Positions 45,285 through 53,945 of a stretch of 64,000 nt of DNA are shown here, piece after piece. Each line of letters begins with the position of its first letter. The stretch's first letter is position 1. The position numbers and the translations under genes are program-made. A model generated the notes under the pieces. It made no database searches and was not told the DNA's origin. It saw only the letters and a list, made by a program, of their open reading frames with translations. This DNA comes from JAEUIG01 sp046349775 (lineage in GTDB: Bacteria > Planctomycetota > Planctomycetia > Planctomycetales > Planctomycetaceae): the NCBI GenBank assembly GCA_046349775.1, contig JAXMBS010000023.1, positions 10,016 to 74,015 of the forward strand. Direction: 5' to 3'.

Positions 45285-47132
45285 TCAGATGATTCCACGC
45301 AGCGGCCCGCCCGGTGCTCCGAGCCGATCGACTCGCCGCGCCACTTCCGCATCAGCCACCAGTGGCGGTGCATGCTGCGGTTTGATCCGGGCGTCGATGA
45401 CAAGTGGACCGCGGCAGCCCCAATGCTTTTGCTCGATGAACGCACCGCCGCCATCAATGTCGACCGCCGGGTTTGAGCGGGTGAACGTCACCCACAGGAA
45501 ATTGTTCAGCGTCCGGGCCACGAACTCGCTGTCATCCACCAGCACGATGAGCGGGATGTTCCACAGCGGATGCTCCGGAACGAGCGCGCGACAGAATCGC
45601 TCCAGGGCACCGGCGGCGTTTGTTCCCGAATCCTGCTGCACAACGCGCGGTCCCTGCACGGCCACAACTCCAGGAAGACAGATCCGCGGCTCGCGAAAGC
45701 CTTCCGGGAGCTGCATCCCCGGCGGAAGTTCGCGCGGCAGCTCGCGCCGCGGCGCGCCCGCTGCCGCGATCACCAGCTTGGATCCGGCGTTCAGCCCCGT
45801 CCCGGAGTAGTCCAGCGTGTCGATCGTCGTCCGCGTCTGAAAATGCAGATCGCGCGACCAGTCCACGCGACGTAGCACATGTTGGAAGAACGCGCCGATA
45901 TCGTGAATGTCGAGCTGCGGATCGTTTTCGCCGGCCGCGATGAACAGGTACTTCGCCAGCGACAACTGACCCTGCCCCAGGATCGCGTTCGCCTGCGTCA
46001 GCAGTTCCTGCGGCACGCGCTCGGCCGCGTACGGCACATACCGCTCACTGCCGATAGCCAGCAGCAGCGGATGCACACCCGCCGCATCGACGGCATGCAC
46101 GGCCTGCACGCCCGGCAGCACAGTCGGGATCACAGGCCCGGTGATCTCGTGGATCAGGGCACCAAACGCCGTGTCCTCCTGCGGCGGTCGGCCGACGACC
46201 GTGAACGGCCAGATCGCATCGGCCCGGTGGTAGACCTGCTCGACATTCAAGACCGGGAAGGGATGCGCCAGGCTGTAGTAGCCGAGGTGATCTCCGAACG
46301 GTCCCTCGGGGAGCTGACGCGTCGGATCAACCGTCCCCGTGACGCAGAAGTCCGCATCGGCCGCGATTGGTAGTCCACCGGGTCGTCGGATCATCCGCAC
46401 GCGTCGGCCCCCCAGCGCTCCGGCGAACAACAACTCTGGCAGCCCTTCTGGCAGTGGCATGATCGCCGCCAGCGTCAGCGCCGGCGGTCCGCCGACGAAG
46501 ATGTTCACCCGAAACGGCGTCCCGCGCGCCAGCGCATGCGCATGATGCACACCGATCGTCCGCTGAATCTGGTAGTGCAGCCCGATTTCTCGGTCGGGGG
46601 CGTACCGTCCTCCCGAAAGCTGGATGCGGTACATCCCCAGGTTGGATTTGCGCCAACCCGGCGCTTCGGCATCCTCGCTGTAGACAATCGGCAGCGTCAC
46701 GAACGCGCCGCCGTCATCCGGCCAACACTGCACCTGCGGCAGCGCCGAAATCGTCGTCGCGTGCTCGACGACCGGTCCACTCGCGACAAACTTCGGCTGC
46801 ATCGCCCACGCCGTTGGCAGCGCTCGGGCGGCCTGCAGCGGGTGTCGCAGCGCCTCGGTCGGATCAATTTTCAGATCGACCAACTGTCGCACGCGCTCCA
46901 GCGTGTGCCGAAACAGAAACCGGGCCCGGTCAATCGTCCCGAACAGATTGCTGACCATCGGGAACCGACTGCCCCTCACTCGCTCGTACAGGATCGCCGG
47001 ACCGCCCGCGTCATACACGCGCCGATGAATCTCCGCCGCCTCCAGCCGCGCATCGACCTCATCCGGAATCCGGACCAGTTGCCCGGTCCGCTCCAGATCA
47101 TCGACCGCTTCGCGGAGACTGCGATAGGACAT
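45285..47132 (-). CDS. UbiD-family decarboxylase
   Basis: The 615-residue product matches the prenylated-FMN-dependent UbiD family: SYRSLREAVDDLERTGQLVRI, AILYERVRGSRFPMVSNLFGT, SNLGMYRIQLSGGRY, LHYQIQRTIGVHHAHALA, QLPEGPFGDHLGYYS (with the E-R-E-type active-site region) and TRSNPAVDIDGGGAF. The large size with an extended C-terminus is common in Planctomycetes and other non-proteobacteria. A quinone-biosynthesis role is possible but not shown. Confidence 0.88.
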   Translation of the reverse strand: MSYRSLREAVDDLERTGQLVRIPDEVDARLEAAEIHRRVYDAGGPAILYERVRGSRFPMVSNLFGTIDRARFLFRHTLERVRQLVDLKIDPTEALRHPLQAARALPTAWAMQPKFVASGPVVEHATTISALPQVQCWPDDGGAFVTLPIVYSEDAEAPGWRKSNLGMYRIQLSGGRYAPDREIGLHYQIQRTIGVHHAHALARGTPFRVNIFVGGPPALTLAAIMPLPEGLPELLFAGALGGRRVRMIRRPGGLPIAADADFCVTGTVDPTRQLPEGPFGDHLGYYSLAHPFPVLNVEQVYHRADAIWPFTVVGRPPQEDTAFGALIHEITGPVIPTVLPGVQAVHAVDAAGVHPLLLAIGSERYVPYAAERVPQELLTQANAILGQGQLSLAKYLFIAAGENDPQLDIHDIGAFFQHVLRRVDWSRDLHFQTRTTIDTLDYSGTGLNAGSKLVIAAAGAPRRELPRELPPGMQLPEGFREPRICLPGVVAVQGPRVVQQDSGTNAAGALERFCRALVPEHPLWNIPLIVLVDDSEFVARTLNNFLWVTFTRSNPAVDIDGGGAFIEQKHWGCRGPLVIDARIKPQHAPPLVADAEVARRVDRLGAPGGPLRGII

Positions 47133-47214
47133 GTGGGAGAGGGTCAGTGGCGAGAAGTCGGGCGTGAGAACCGTGTCAGGACGGGGCTTGGAATTCTATC
47201 TTAGAGCTGATTCT

Positions 47215-47249
47215 ACAGTGTCCTGCGGAGTTATAATGTGTGACACTGT
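47215..47249 (+). promoter_or_regulatory. Promoter with flanking palindrome before the toxin/antitoxin-like pair
   Basis: A consensus -10 box TATAAT (47232-47237) lies exactly between the arms of a perfect inverted repeat, ACAGTGTC (47215-47222) and GACACTGT (47242-47249). This is the layout of an autoregulatory operator. Transcription would start near 47244, leaving a 13-base leader before ATG 47257. Confidence 0.6.
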
Positions 47250-47256
47250 TCGTGCC

Positions 47257-47514
47257 ATGCGAACGTTCAAATGGATCGAATGGAACCTGGAGAAGATCTC
47301 GTCACACGCGCTTTCCGTAGATCAGGTTGAGGATGCCTTTGATCGCGTTCTCAAATTGGAAGAACGGTCCGACGGGTCATTCCAGATGTATGCGGAGACA
47401 GCATCCGGACGACGGATCTGGGTCATCTGGCGTTATGATCGAGACGAGCCAGAATTTTCTGGAATCGTTGAGGACTTGGAATATCCCCCGATCTTTGTAA
47501 TCACGGCGTATTGA
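47257..47514 (+). CDS. Small BrnT-like protein, putative toxin, 85 aa
   Basis: The product begins with RTFKWIEWNLEKISSHALSVDQVEDAFD, reminiscent of BrnT-type RNase toxins (EWD..K...H.ls..ev), and ends with RIWVIWRYDRDEP and EDLEYPPIFVITAY. I start it at ATG 47257, the first ATG downstream of the -10 box; ATG 47236 overlaps that box. It is followed after 13 bases by a putative antitoxin gene, and both are on the strand opposite to the neighbouring ubiD and pyrC. Toxin activity is inferred from context and weak similarity. Confidence 0.6.
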   Translation: MRTFKWIEWNLEKISSHALSVDQVEDAFDRVLKLEERSDGSFQMYAETASGRRIWVIWRYDRDEPEFSGIVEDLEYPPIFVITAY

Positions 47515-47527
47515 ACGGCGAAAAACC

Positions 47528-47779
47528 ATGATCGGAAGACCTCACGATCAACGCAGTCCGGCCCGGAAAAAGCTCGACGAGCAAATCGCGGGCGAGCCGC
47601 CGCTGTCGCCGCCCGACTTGCCCGCCGATGCAATCCCCAAGCCGCTCGAAGCACACTTGGCGATGCGCCGGCGGCCAATCGCCATTGCCGGTATTGTCGA
47701 GAACGGAGTCGTCCGTCCGGAGGATCCGACAGTGCGGCTGCCGGAGCATTCACGCGTGATCATTGTCGTCGCGGAGTGA
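47528..47779 (+). CDS. Putative antitoxin-like protein with a DUF104/AF2212-type C-terminus, 83 aa
   Basis: The last 35 residues (IAIAGIVENGVVRPEDPTVRLPEHSRVIIVVAE) match the AF2212/DUF104 antitoxin pattern: a beta strand, ENGVxRP, then LPExxxVxVxV. The basic, Pro-rich N-terminal half has no recognised domain. It is in operon with the preceding BrnT-like gene. The pairing of these two folds is not the classical brnT-brnA arrangement. Confidence 0.6.
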   Translation: MIGRPHDQRSPARKKLDEQIAGEPPLSPPDLPADAIPKPLEAHLAMRRRPIAIAGIVENGVVRPEDPTVRLPEHSRVIIVVAE

Positions 47780-47783
47780 TCAC

Positions 47784-49118
47784 TTACTCCACCCAATAGC
47801 CGCCGCGGGTATGGTCGAACCGCGCCGCCTCACCCCGTGCGTTCGTGTCAATCCGCCCGTCCTGGAACACCGTGCGCCCGAGCACCCACGTGCGCACCGG
47901 CCAGCCGGTCAGCGTCGTCCCGTGCCACGGGCTCCAGCCGCTCTTCGTGACCTGCTCCTCGTTTCGGATCGTGGCAGACTTTTGCAGGTCGACCAGCACC
48001 AGGTCAGCGTCGCATCCCTCGGCGATCCGCCCCTTGCCGACGATGTCCCACACCCGCGCCGGCGCGTCGCACATCCACTGCACGACTTGCTCCAGCGTGC
48101 ACAGGCCGCGGTGCGCCGCATCAAGCAGCAGCGCCAGCGAGTTCTCCACCGCCGGCAATCCCGATGGCGACTGCGGATACGGCTTCCGCTTTTCTTCCAG
48201 CGTGTGTGGCGCGTGATCGGTTGCGATCACCTGAATCGCGCCGCTGCGCAGCGCTTCCCACAGCGCGGCATTGTCGGCCGCCGTCTTGATCGACGGATTC
48301 ATCTGCACGAGTGAACCAAGCCGCTCATAATCGTTGATGTTGAAGAACAGATGATGCGGACACGCTTCGGCCGTGATGTACGAGCCTCGATGCGAAGCGA
48401 GAAATCTCGCCTCGTCCGCCGTCGACACATGCAGCACGTGAAACCGATGCCGGTGCCGCTCCGCCAGATCGACCGCCCGCTGTGTGGCAATCAGTGCCGC
48501 CCGGTGATCACGGACGCGGGAGTGGTCGGCATACGTCTTCCCACCGTCGAGCGCCGCCGCATTCGCGCGGACGGTCGCTTCATCCTCGCAATGGGCGCAG
48601 ATCGGCAACTGCGTCTCGGCGAAAATCCGCTCCAGCGCCTCCTGCTGGTCGACCAGCAGATCGCCGGTGCTTGACCCGATGAAGATCTTGATCCCCGGTG
48701 ACGGCGCGTCGAGCCCGCGCAGCTCGTCCACATTGTTCGGCGTCGCGCCGAGGTAGAACCCGTAATTGACGACACACTTCGACGCCGCCAGCGCCAGCTT
48801 GTCCGCCAGCGCCGCGCGCGTGGTCGTCGTCGGCTTCGTGTTCGGCATCTCCAGAAACGTCGTGACGCCCCCCTTGGCGCACGCGAGGCTGCCGGTGTGC
48901 AGGTCCTCCTTGTGCGTCAGTCCCGGCTCGCGGAAATGCACCTGGTCGTCAATGACTCCCGGCAGCAGATGCAGCCCCGACGCGTCGACCGTTTCATCGG
49001 CCCGCGCCGTCCGCGGCGGATCGATCGCGAGAATTCGAGAATCTTCGACAAGCACATCGGCGCCGCGCGTAACGGCGGGAAAGACACACGTTGCGTTCCG
49101 AATCAAGATGCGTGGCAT
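47784..49118 (-). CDS. pyrC: Dihydroorotase
   Basis: PyrC catalyses ring closure of carbamoyl-aspartate in pyrimidine synthesis. The 444-residue class I product has the metal motif VIDDQVHFREPGLTHKED, the MPNTKPTTT loop, ICAHCEDE, HVLHVSTADEA, and the catalytic Asp in VIATDHAPHTLEEK. A Lys carboxylation candidate is in PGIKIFIGSS. Allantoinase is an alternative within the superfamily, but the motifs favour dihydroorotase. Confidence 0.9.
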   Translation of the reverse strand: MPRILIRNATCVFPAVTRGADVLVEDSRILAIDPPRTARADETVDASGLHLLPGVIDDQVHFREPGLTHKEDLHTGSLACAKGGVTTFLEMPNTKPTTTTRAALADKLALAASKCVVNYGFYLGATPNNVDELRGLDAPSPGIKIFIGSSTGDLLVDQQEALERIFAETQLPICAHCEDEATVRANAAALDGGKTYADHSRVRDHRAALIATQRAVDLAERHRHRFHVLHVSTADEARFLASHRGSYITAEACPHHLFFNINDYERLGSLVQMNPSIKTAADNAALWEALRSGAIQVIATDHAPHTLEEKRKPYPQSPSGLPAVENSLALLLDAAHRGLCTLEQVVQWMCDAPARVWDIVGKGRIAEGCDADLVLVDLQKSATIRNEEQVTKSGWSPWHGTTLTGWPVRTWVLGRTVFQDGRIDTNARGEAARFDHTRGGYWVE

Positions 49119-49174
49119 GCGCAGCAGGGCTCCCGCTGCATGCTAACGGAGCAAGCCATCAGCGGTCAGCCGTC

Positions 49175-49284
49175 AGCGGTCAGAAAGGTGCTGACGCAAG
49201 CGAGCCGTGTGCCGGACAGTGGAGGGGACCGTCTACACCCGGAGAACGCAACGACAACTGTCCGAAACACCCTTTCTGACCGCT
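49175..49284. repeat. 110-bp inverted-repeat element
   Basis: The outer arm AGCGGTCAGAAAGGTG (49175-49190) pairs with CACCCTTTCTGACCGCT at the other end, with one extra base. Nested inside are GTGTGCCGGACAGT and AACTGTCCGAAACAC, relatives of the repeat at 62100-62168. It is non-autonomous and MITE-like in form; no transposase is present. It occupies the gene-poor stretch 49119-49603, where I see no other feature. Confidence 0.7.
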
Positions 49285-49603
49285 GAGAGCTGACATCTGA
49301 CTGCTTCAAACACAAACCGCCGCTGCTCTCGGAGGGGGTGGAGAGCAACGGCGGCGTTGAGCGGGCGTCGCGCGCGACGCAGAGGACATGGTCTCAGATC
49401 GCGCAGGGAAATCGGGTCCGACGCGACGAACGGAACAGAGAGGGGAAGTTCCGATGCGCCACGGGGGACACACGTCGCGATGCGACGCCTGTCTAATCAC
49501 ATCGGCGGCCCCGCACTCATTCCGCGGCGAATTCCGCCGCGTTGCGGCTGCAACAATTGACGCTGACGCAGCGGGTGTGCGACTCTCACCGCTCGGGACG
49601 GGA

Positions 49604-50248
49604 ATGACGGCTCCCGTCGATCGGCGGCCGGACCCCGCACCGGGCGGCATGCAGCGGAGAGATCTTTCGTTGGAACTCGAATCGCGTTCGTCGTTTCTGA
49701 ATCTGGCCGGCCTCATTCAAGGGGGGCTGTTGCTCGGGTCGCTGGTCCTGATCGAGCTGTTCGACCTGCCCGTGTGGGACCGGTTGCACTGGTCTTGGCG
49801 GGACTGCGGGTGGGGACTGCTCGCGACACTTCCAATGATTGCCGTGCTGGCCGGCGCCGGACGCCTGCGGCGGCTGGTCGGCGACTTGATCGGCAAACCC
49901 CTGTCGCTGTGCACCTGGTACGACCTCGTCCTGATCGCCGCGCTGGCGGGCGTCGGAGAGGAACTGCTGTTCCGCGGTGTGTTGACCGTGTGGATTGGAC
50001 GGATCGATCCGTGGACCGGCGTGATCGCCGTCAACGTGATCTTCGCCCTGCTGCACGCTGTCACCCCCGCCTACTTCGTGCTGGCGGCCGCCTTTGGTTT
50101 CTATCTGTCCTTTCTGGCCGAGCAGCCCGGCGCTCCGAATCTCCTGCGGCCGATCATCACGCACGCCGTCTATGATTACATCGCGTTTCTATGGATCGTC
50201 CGCGAATACCGCATGCGCAAGTCTGACCCTCCCATCTCCGACTTCTGA
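49604..50248 (+). CDS. CPBP-family intramembrane protease (CAAX protease-like)
   Basis: The polytopic product (about 214 residues from MTAPVDRRPDP) has the CPBP motifs: GVGEELLFRGVL (motif 1, catalytic EE), VIFALLHAV (motif 2, FxxxH) and ITHAVYDYIAF (motif 3, HxxxD). At least five hydrophobic segments are visible. These proteases cleave membrane substrates or modify peptides; no substrate is evident here. Longer in-frame starts (to 49388) lack membrane features. Confidence 0.9.
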   Translation: MTAPVDRRPDPAPGGMQRRDLSLELESRSSFLNLAGLIQGGLLLGSLVLIELFDLPVWDRLHWSWRDCGWGLLATLPMIAVLAGAGRLRRLVGDLIGKPLSLCTWYDLVLIAALAGVGEELLFRGVLTVWIGRIDPWTGVIAVNVIFALLHAVTPAYFVLAAAFGFYLSFLAEQPGAPNLLRPIITHAVYDYIAFLWIVREYRMRKSDPPISDF

Positions 50249-50403
50249 CCTCCGAACTTTGACTGGCCCCTGACGTCTAACCTCGCTCCGTCCGCCGTTC
50301 CCACCTTGGAGAACCGGTGGAAATCGGCGGTTTTGAGGCGTATCATCCCGCTCAAGTGGTCGCGCGACCCGGTTTCTCCGGTCCAGTTTCGGTCTCCACA
50401 ACG

Positions 50404-50766
50404 ATGCCCACCGTCAAGTTTGTCAACGAGAAGAAGTCGATCGACGTCCCCGACGGCGCCAACCTGCGGCGCGAAGCGCTGAAGAACGGCGTCCAGCTCT
50501 ATTCCGGCATCCACAAGTACGTCAATTGCATGGGATTCGGGCAGTGCGGCAGTTGCCGCGTGCACGTCACCAAAGGCGAGGACAACGTCAGCAAGCCCGG
50601 CCTGCTGGAAAAGTTGCGGCTGCTCCTGGGCCCGTTGACGTTCTTTCAGCGGATCGGGAACGAGAAACGGCTGAGACTGGCCTGCCAGGCGCGGGTGCTC
50701 GGAGACTGCGAGGTCCAGACTCATCCGCCGCTGGTTCCGCCGGCGGAAGAGAAGTTCTGGAATTGA
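50404..50766 (+). CDS. 2Fe-2S ferredoxin
   Basis: The 120-residue product (start MPTVKFVNEKKSIDVPDGANLR) has the ferredoxin fold and the cluster ligands CMGFGQCGSCRVHV plus a distal Cys in RLACQARVLGDCEV. The spacing C-x5-C-x2-C fits a plant/adrenodoxin-type cluster. It is probably an electron carrier. A partner reductase is not adjacent. Confidence 0.9.
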   Translation: MPTVKFVNEKKSIDVPDGANLRREALKNGVQLYSGIHKYVNCMGFGQCGSCRVHVTKGEDNVSKPGLLEKLRLLLGPLTFFQRIGNEKRLRLACQARVLGDCEVQTHPPLVPPAEEKFWN

Positions 50767-50799
50767 CGCGGATCAGATGGTCTTGGTGGAGATGCTGCC

Positions 50800-51087
50800 A
50801 TGGACCCGCTCGCCTTAATGTCAATCGCGTTCTTGGTAGCGGCGCTGGTCAACCTCGCTGACTGGGCATTTGTGCGACGCGGCATGCCAATCGTTGTCCC
50901 TCGGCGACGTAGCGCCCTTTCTTATCTCTACATGGCGTGGGCAGTGCTGACTTGTGCGACCGCAGTTGCCGTACTTCTTCGCTGGGTCCCGTCAGCAAGC
51001 ATGCCCTGGGTTGCAATGCCACCACTACTCCTTCTGCAGGCATTCTCTGTCTGGATGCGGCACAAACCGAACTCGGTGCAGGGTTAA
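50800..51087 (+). CDS. Small membrane protein, 95 aa
   Basis: Three hydrophobic segments are visible (LMSIAFLVAALVNLADWAFV, LYMAWAVLTCATAVAVLLRW and MPWVAMPPLLLLQAFSVWM) with short basic loops. No family is recognised. Codon usage is less GC3-rich than that of its neighbours. It follows the ferredoxin gene by 33 bases but has no clear link to it. Confidence 0.55.
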   Translation: MDPLALMSIAFLVAALVNLADWAFVRRGMPIVVPRRRSALSYLYMAWAVLTCATAVAVLLRWVPSASMPWVAMPPLLLLQAFSVWMRHKPNSVQG

Positions 51088-51105
51088 TACTGCCCTGCGG
51101 CATCA

Positions 51106-51981
51106 TCAGTCATAGACTCCTGCGAAGCCCGACTGGCTCACCCCCACGCGTCCCGGCATCGCACGCCGCACGTCTCGACGACCGCTCCCGATACGCCGAA
51201 GTCGTCGCTTCCAGATCGATCGCCGCCCGCCGCCAGCAGGCCGTTCGCAGCGTCCGTGCGCGTTCGACGATCCGTCCCCTTCGATGTAGTGGTCTATCAC
51301 GACCGCATCTGCCACGTCCACAATACGGCTAAGAATCTCGTCGGCTCGGCAATCGGCGGCAGCGTTGCGACCGTCACGACGGTGAAAACGCAGTCCGCAC
51401 GCTCGCCGCACGCCGCGAGTCGCTGCTCCACCGGGCTGGCTGGTGGCAATCCCGGCAGTTGATCGCGGTCCGACTCGATGGAAATGTGCACTCGCAGCTG
51501 GCAACAACCTGACAGCTCGGCGGCAATTGCGGCCGCCTGTCCCGTCACCAGGTGCAGGTGCGTCTGCAGAATCAGCGTATCCAGCGGCTGCTCGAGCATC
51601 GCCCGCAGCACGGACGTCACGCCGAACTTGCATCCTGCGGCACAAACAGGTCGGTCGCACTGGAACAGAAGATCGCAAACATAGCCCTGCGTGCGCGCCT
51701 TCCACGCCGCTTCGCGTGCAAACGACTGTCGATACGCGTCCGCCGCATTCGTGCGGACTTCGAGGAAAGCTCCCCCATTGTCGGCCGCGTGTCACCCATG
51801 CGTTGTGCTGCACGTAACAGCCGACCGCACGGCGCGTTGCCGAACGTGCACCGCGATACGGCTGCAGCGAGTGCGTCGCCACCGGCCCCAGGTAGCCGCC
51901 GGTCCGTGTCAGGATCTCGTCAACGGTGACTTCGCTCAGCTCAAGTGACACGCACGCATATCCACAGACCACGCTTTTCAA
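51106..51981 (-). pseudogene. Radical-SAM-type protein, multiply frameshifted
   Basis: The main open frame begins well (VTVDEILTRTGGYLGPVATHSLQPYRG) but then loses the pattern. Other frames restore, in order, C-TFGNAP-C...CYVQHNAWVTRGR (the cluster-binding Cys region), FAIFCSSATDLFVPQD, LRAMLEQPLDTLILQTHLHLV, LRVHISIESDRDQLPGLPP, VVTVA and finally AVVIDHYIEGDGSSN with GRVGVSQSGFAGVYD at the end. These blocks fit a radical-SAM family related to spore photoproduct lyase-like enzymes. At least five frame changes occur within 880 bases. It is either a decayed gene or a sequence-error hotspot. Confidence 0.7.
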
Positions 51982-52023
51982 GTACCACGAGATGCGGACA
52001 GTTGCCGCATCCGCCTGCGGCCG

Positions 52024-52052
52024 TTAAGGTCGATCTTAACCTATTCTTAACA
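52024..52052 (+). promoter_or_regulatory. Pho-box-like direct repeats upstream of the phosphoesterase
   Basis: Three TTAA(C) units begin at 52024, 52036 and 52047, a spacing of 12 and 11 bases, the last reading TTAACAT. Direct repeats of TTAACA with 11-base periodicity are what PhoP/PhoB-type response regulators bind. They lie about 55 bases before a phosphatase start codon, which suggests phosphate-starvation control. Confidence 0.5.
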
Positions 52053-52105
52053 TTTGGTTCCGGCCACGAACCAGGCACCTTCCGGCCAACCAGACAGGGG
52101 GCAGA

Positions 52106-53637
52106 ATGCTGCGCTTCTTTCAGGGATTCCTGTGCGTTGCCACGCTGTCGGCGACTGCGTCCGCCGGAGAATTTCGCGTCCTCCCTTATATTCAGAATCC
52201 CGCGCCGGACGCCATGACCGTCCGCTGGCTCAGTGAATCGGCCACTCCCGGAGTCCTTTCGATCAAGCTGCCGGACGGCGACAAACAATTGAAATCGACG
52301 CCCGTCGCCGCCACGGCCCTCAGCTACAGCAAGTTTGCCGAAGAGCCCGGCGGTCCGCATCCCTCCGTGCCCTATCTGCAGTCCGTCCGCATCACCGGAC
52401 TGCAGCCCGGCACCGCTTACCCCTATGAAGTCACCCAGGGGAATGAAACGCACGGCGCGACTCTCCGCACGACGCCGGCCGCCGATCAACCGATACGCTT
52501 CCTGGTTTACTCGGATTCGGAAACCGAGCCCGAATCCAGCACCAGCGGACCTGTCGACTGGCCGGTGGGGGCCAACTCGAATCGCCCGCCGCACATCAAG
52601 AAGTATCTCGTCGACCAGACGATCGGCTATCGCGAAAACCTGAAGCTGATGCAGTCGCGCCACCCCAACTTCATCTCGATCGTCGGCGACCTCGTCGAGA
52701 CCGGGGGCGAACAGCGCGACTGGGACGAATTCTGGCGGCACATTGCTGGCGACTATGGGTGGATCGCCGGCAGCGTGCCGATTCTGCCTGCCATTGGCAA
52801 CCACGAGAACTACGCTGGCGCGGGCGGCGGTTACACGGTCGAAGGTGCGCTCTATTCAACTGCCAAATACCTCACGTACTTCGATGTCCCAGACAATGGC
52901 AATTCGGACCCGAAGTTCCGCGGCCGTTACTACCGCATCGACTACGGGCCGATCACGCTGATCGCGCTCGACTCCAGCGACGGACTGCCGCACAAGACGG
53001 TTTCCGACACCAATCACAATCTCGAGCCCGGCGCGGCGCCGGACTTCAATCCCGGCTCCGAACAGTACGTCTGGCTCAAGCAGCAACTGGCCGATGCGCA
53101 GCAGAAGAGCCGGTTCACCTGCGTCCAATACCATCACACCGCCTACGGCTCAGGTCCGCACAGCGTACCGTTCGGCCAGCCGGGCTTCTCCGGGCAGTCC
53201 GGAATCGCGATGCGCGTCCTGCAACCGCTGTTCATGCAATATGGCGTGGATGTCGTCTTCAAGTGGCACGATGAGCTGGATGGAACGGTTCCCCGTCACC
53301 GGCACGGAAGCAGCGCCGACGGATCACAGCGGGAACACGATTCCAGTAGCCTACGATTCCGGATCGGCGGCGATTGCTGCGCGGCCTGAGCAAGCGTCTG
53401 AAAATCCTGCCCGGCAATTCCCCAAAAATGACGATGCACTGGAAGTCTGGGAGGGAGAACACCTCGTCTCGGGCGGAAAGCATCACGGACATCTGGAAGC
53501 GAATGTGATGCCCGACGACAAGGGCTGGACGATGCAAGATCGAGCCTGTCCAGTTGTTCCTCACCGACGCTGGTGGCAGCGACCGGCTGGAACGCCGGGT
53601 CTACGACGACGTCGTCGTCATTACTGAACAAAGATGA
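52106..53637 (+). CDS. Secreted metallophosphoesterase (purple-acid-phosphatase-like), two frameshifts
   Basis: The product has a signal peptide (FFQGFLCVATLSATASA), an N-terminal fibronectin-like domain (FRVLPYIQNPAPDAMTVRWLSESATPG), and the metallophosphoesterase core: FLVYSDSE, IVGDLVETGG, PAIGNHENYAG and VQYHHTAYGSG. Where GHDE is expected the sequence reads VVFKWHDEL. The frame then changes near 53290 (to VTGTEAAPTDHSGNTI, EVWEGEHLVSGGKHHGHLEANVM). It changes again near 53530 (to KIEPVQLFLTDAGGSDRLERRVYDDVVVIT), ending at 53637. All domains are present in order. Confidence 0.85.
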
Positions 53638-53654
53638 TCGCGGCAATCGTTGTA

Positions 53655-53824
53655 GAACCACGGAATACAGGGAAATCACGGAAAAAGGTCTACCGCGAAA
53701 GAGGCGAAAAAGGCGAAAGACGCTGCGACGGCGGTCGACTCCGTGAACAGGCCTTTTCCGCTTCTTCCGCGTATTCCGTGGTTCCCCCTCGTCTTTCTTT
53801 AGCGTTTTTCGCTGTTTTCGCGGT
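53655..53824. repeat. Two interleaved inverted-repeat pairs (family E)
   Basis: GAACCACGGAATAC (53655-53668) is matched perfectly by GTATTCCGTGGTTC (53771-53784). ACCGCGAAA...GGCGAAAGAC (53692-53721) is matched imperfectly by GTCTTTC...TTTTCGCGGT (53791-53824). The order is A-B-A'-B', so both helices can form together only as a pseudoknot. It fills the 308-base gap between the phosphoesterase and the sigma-factor gene. Confidence 0.65.
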
Positions 53825-53945
53825 TCTTCTTCCCATCGGCCGATGCGGCTTCTATTCCGCGGCCCCCCGGGAGGCCGTATAGTGGACGCCGCAGCGGAGG
53901 TTTTCCCCTGGGACTTGCAGAAAGTCCCAACAATTGGACCGCGCC

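Noticed and set aside
47236..47256. Upstream ATG (47236) as start of the toxin-like gene
   Set aside because: It overlaps the TATAAT box, so it would lie upstream of the transcription start.
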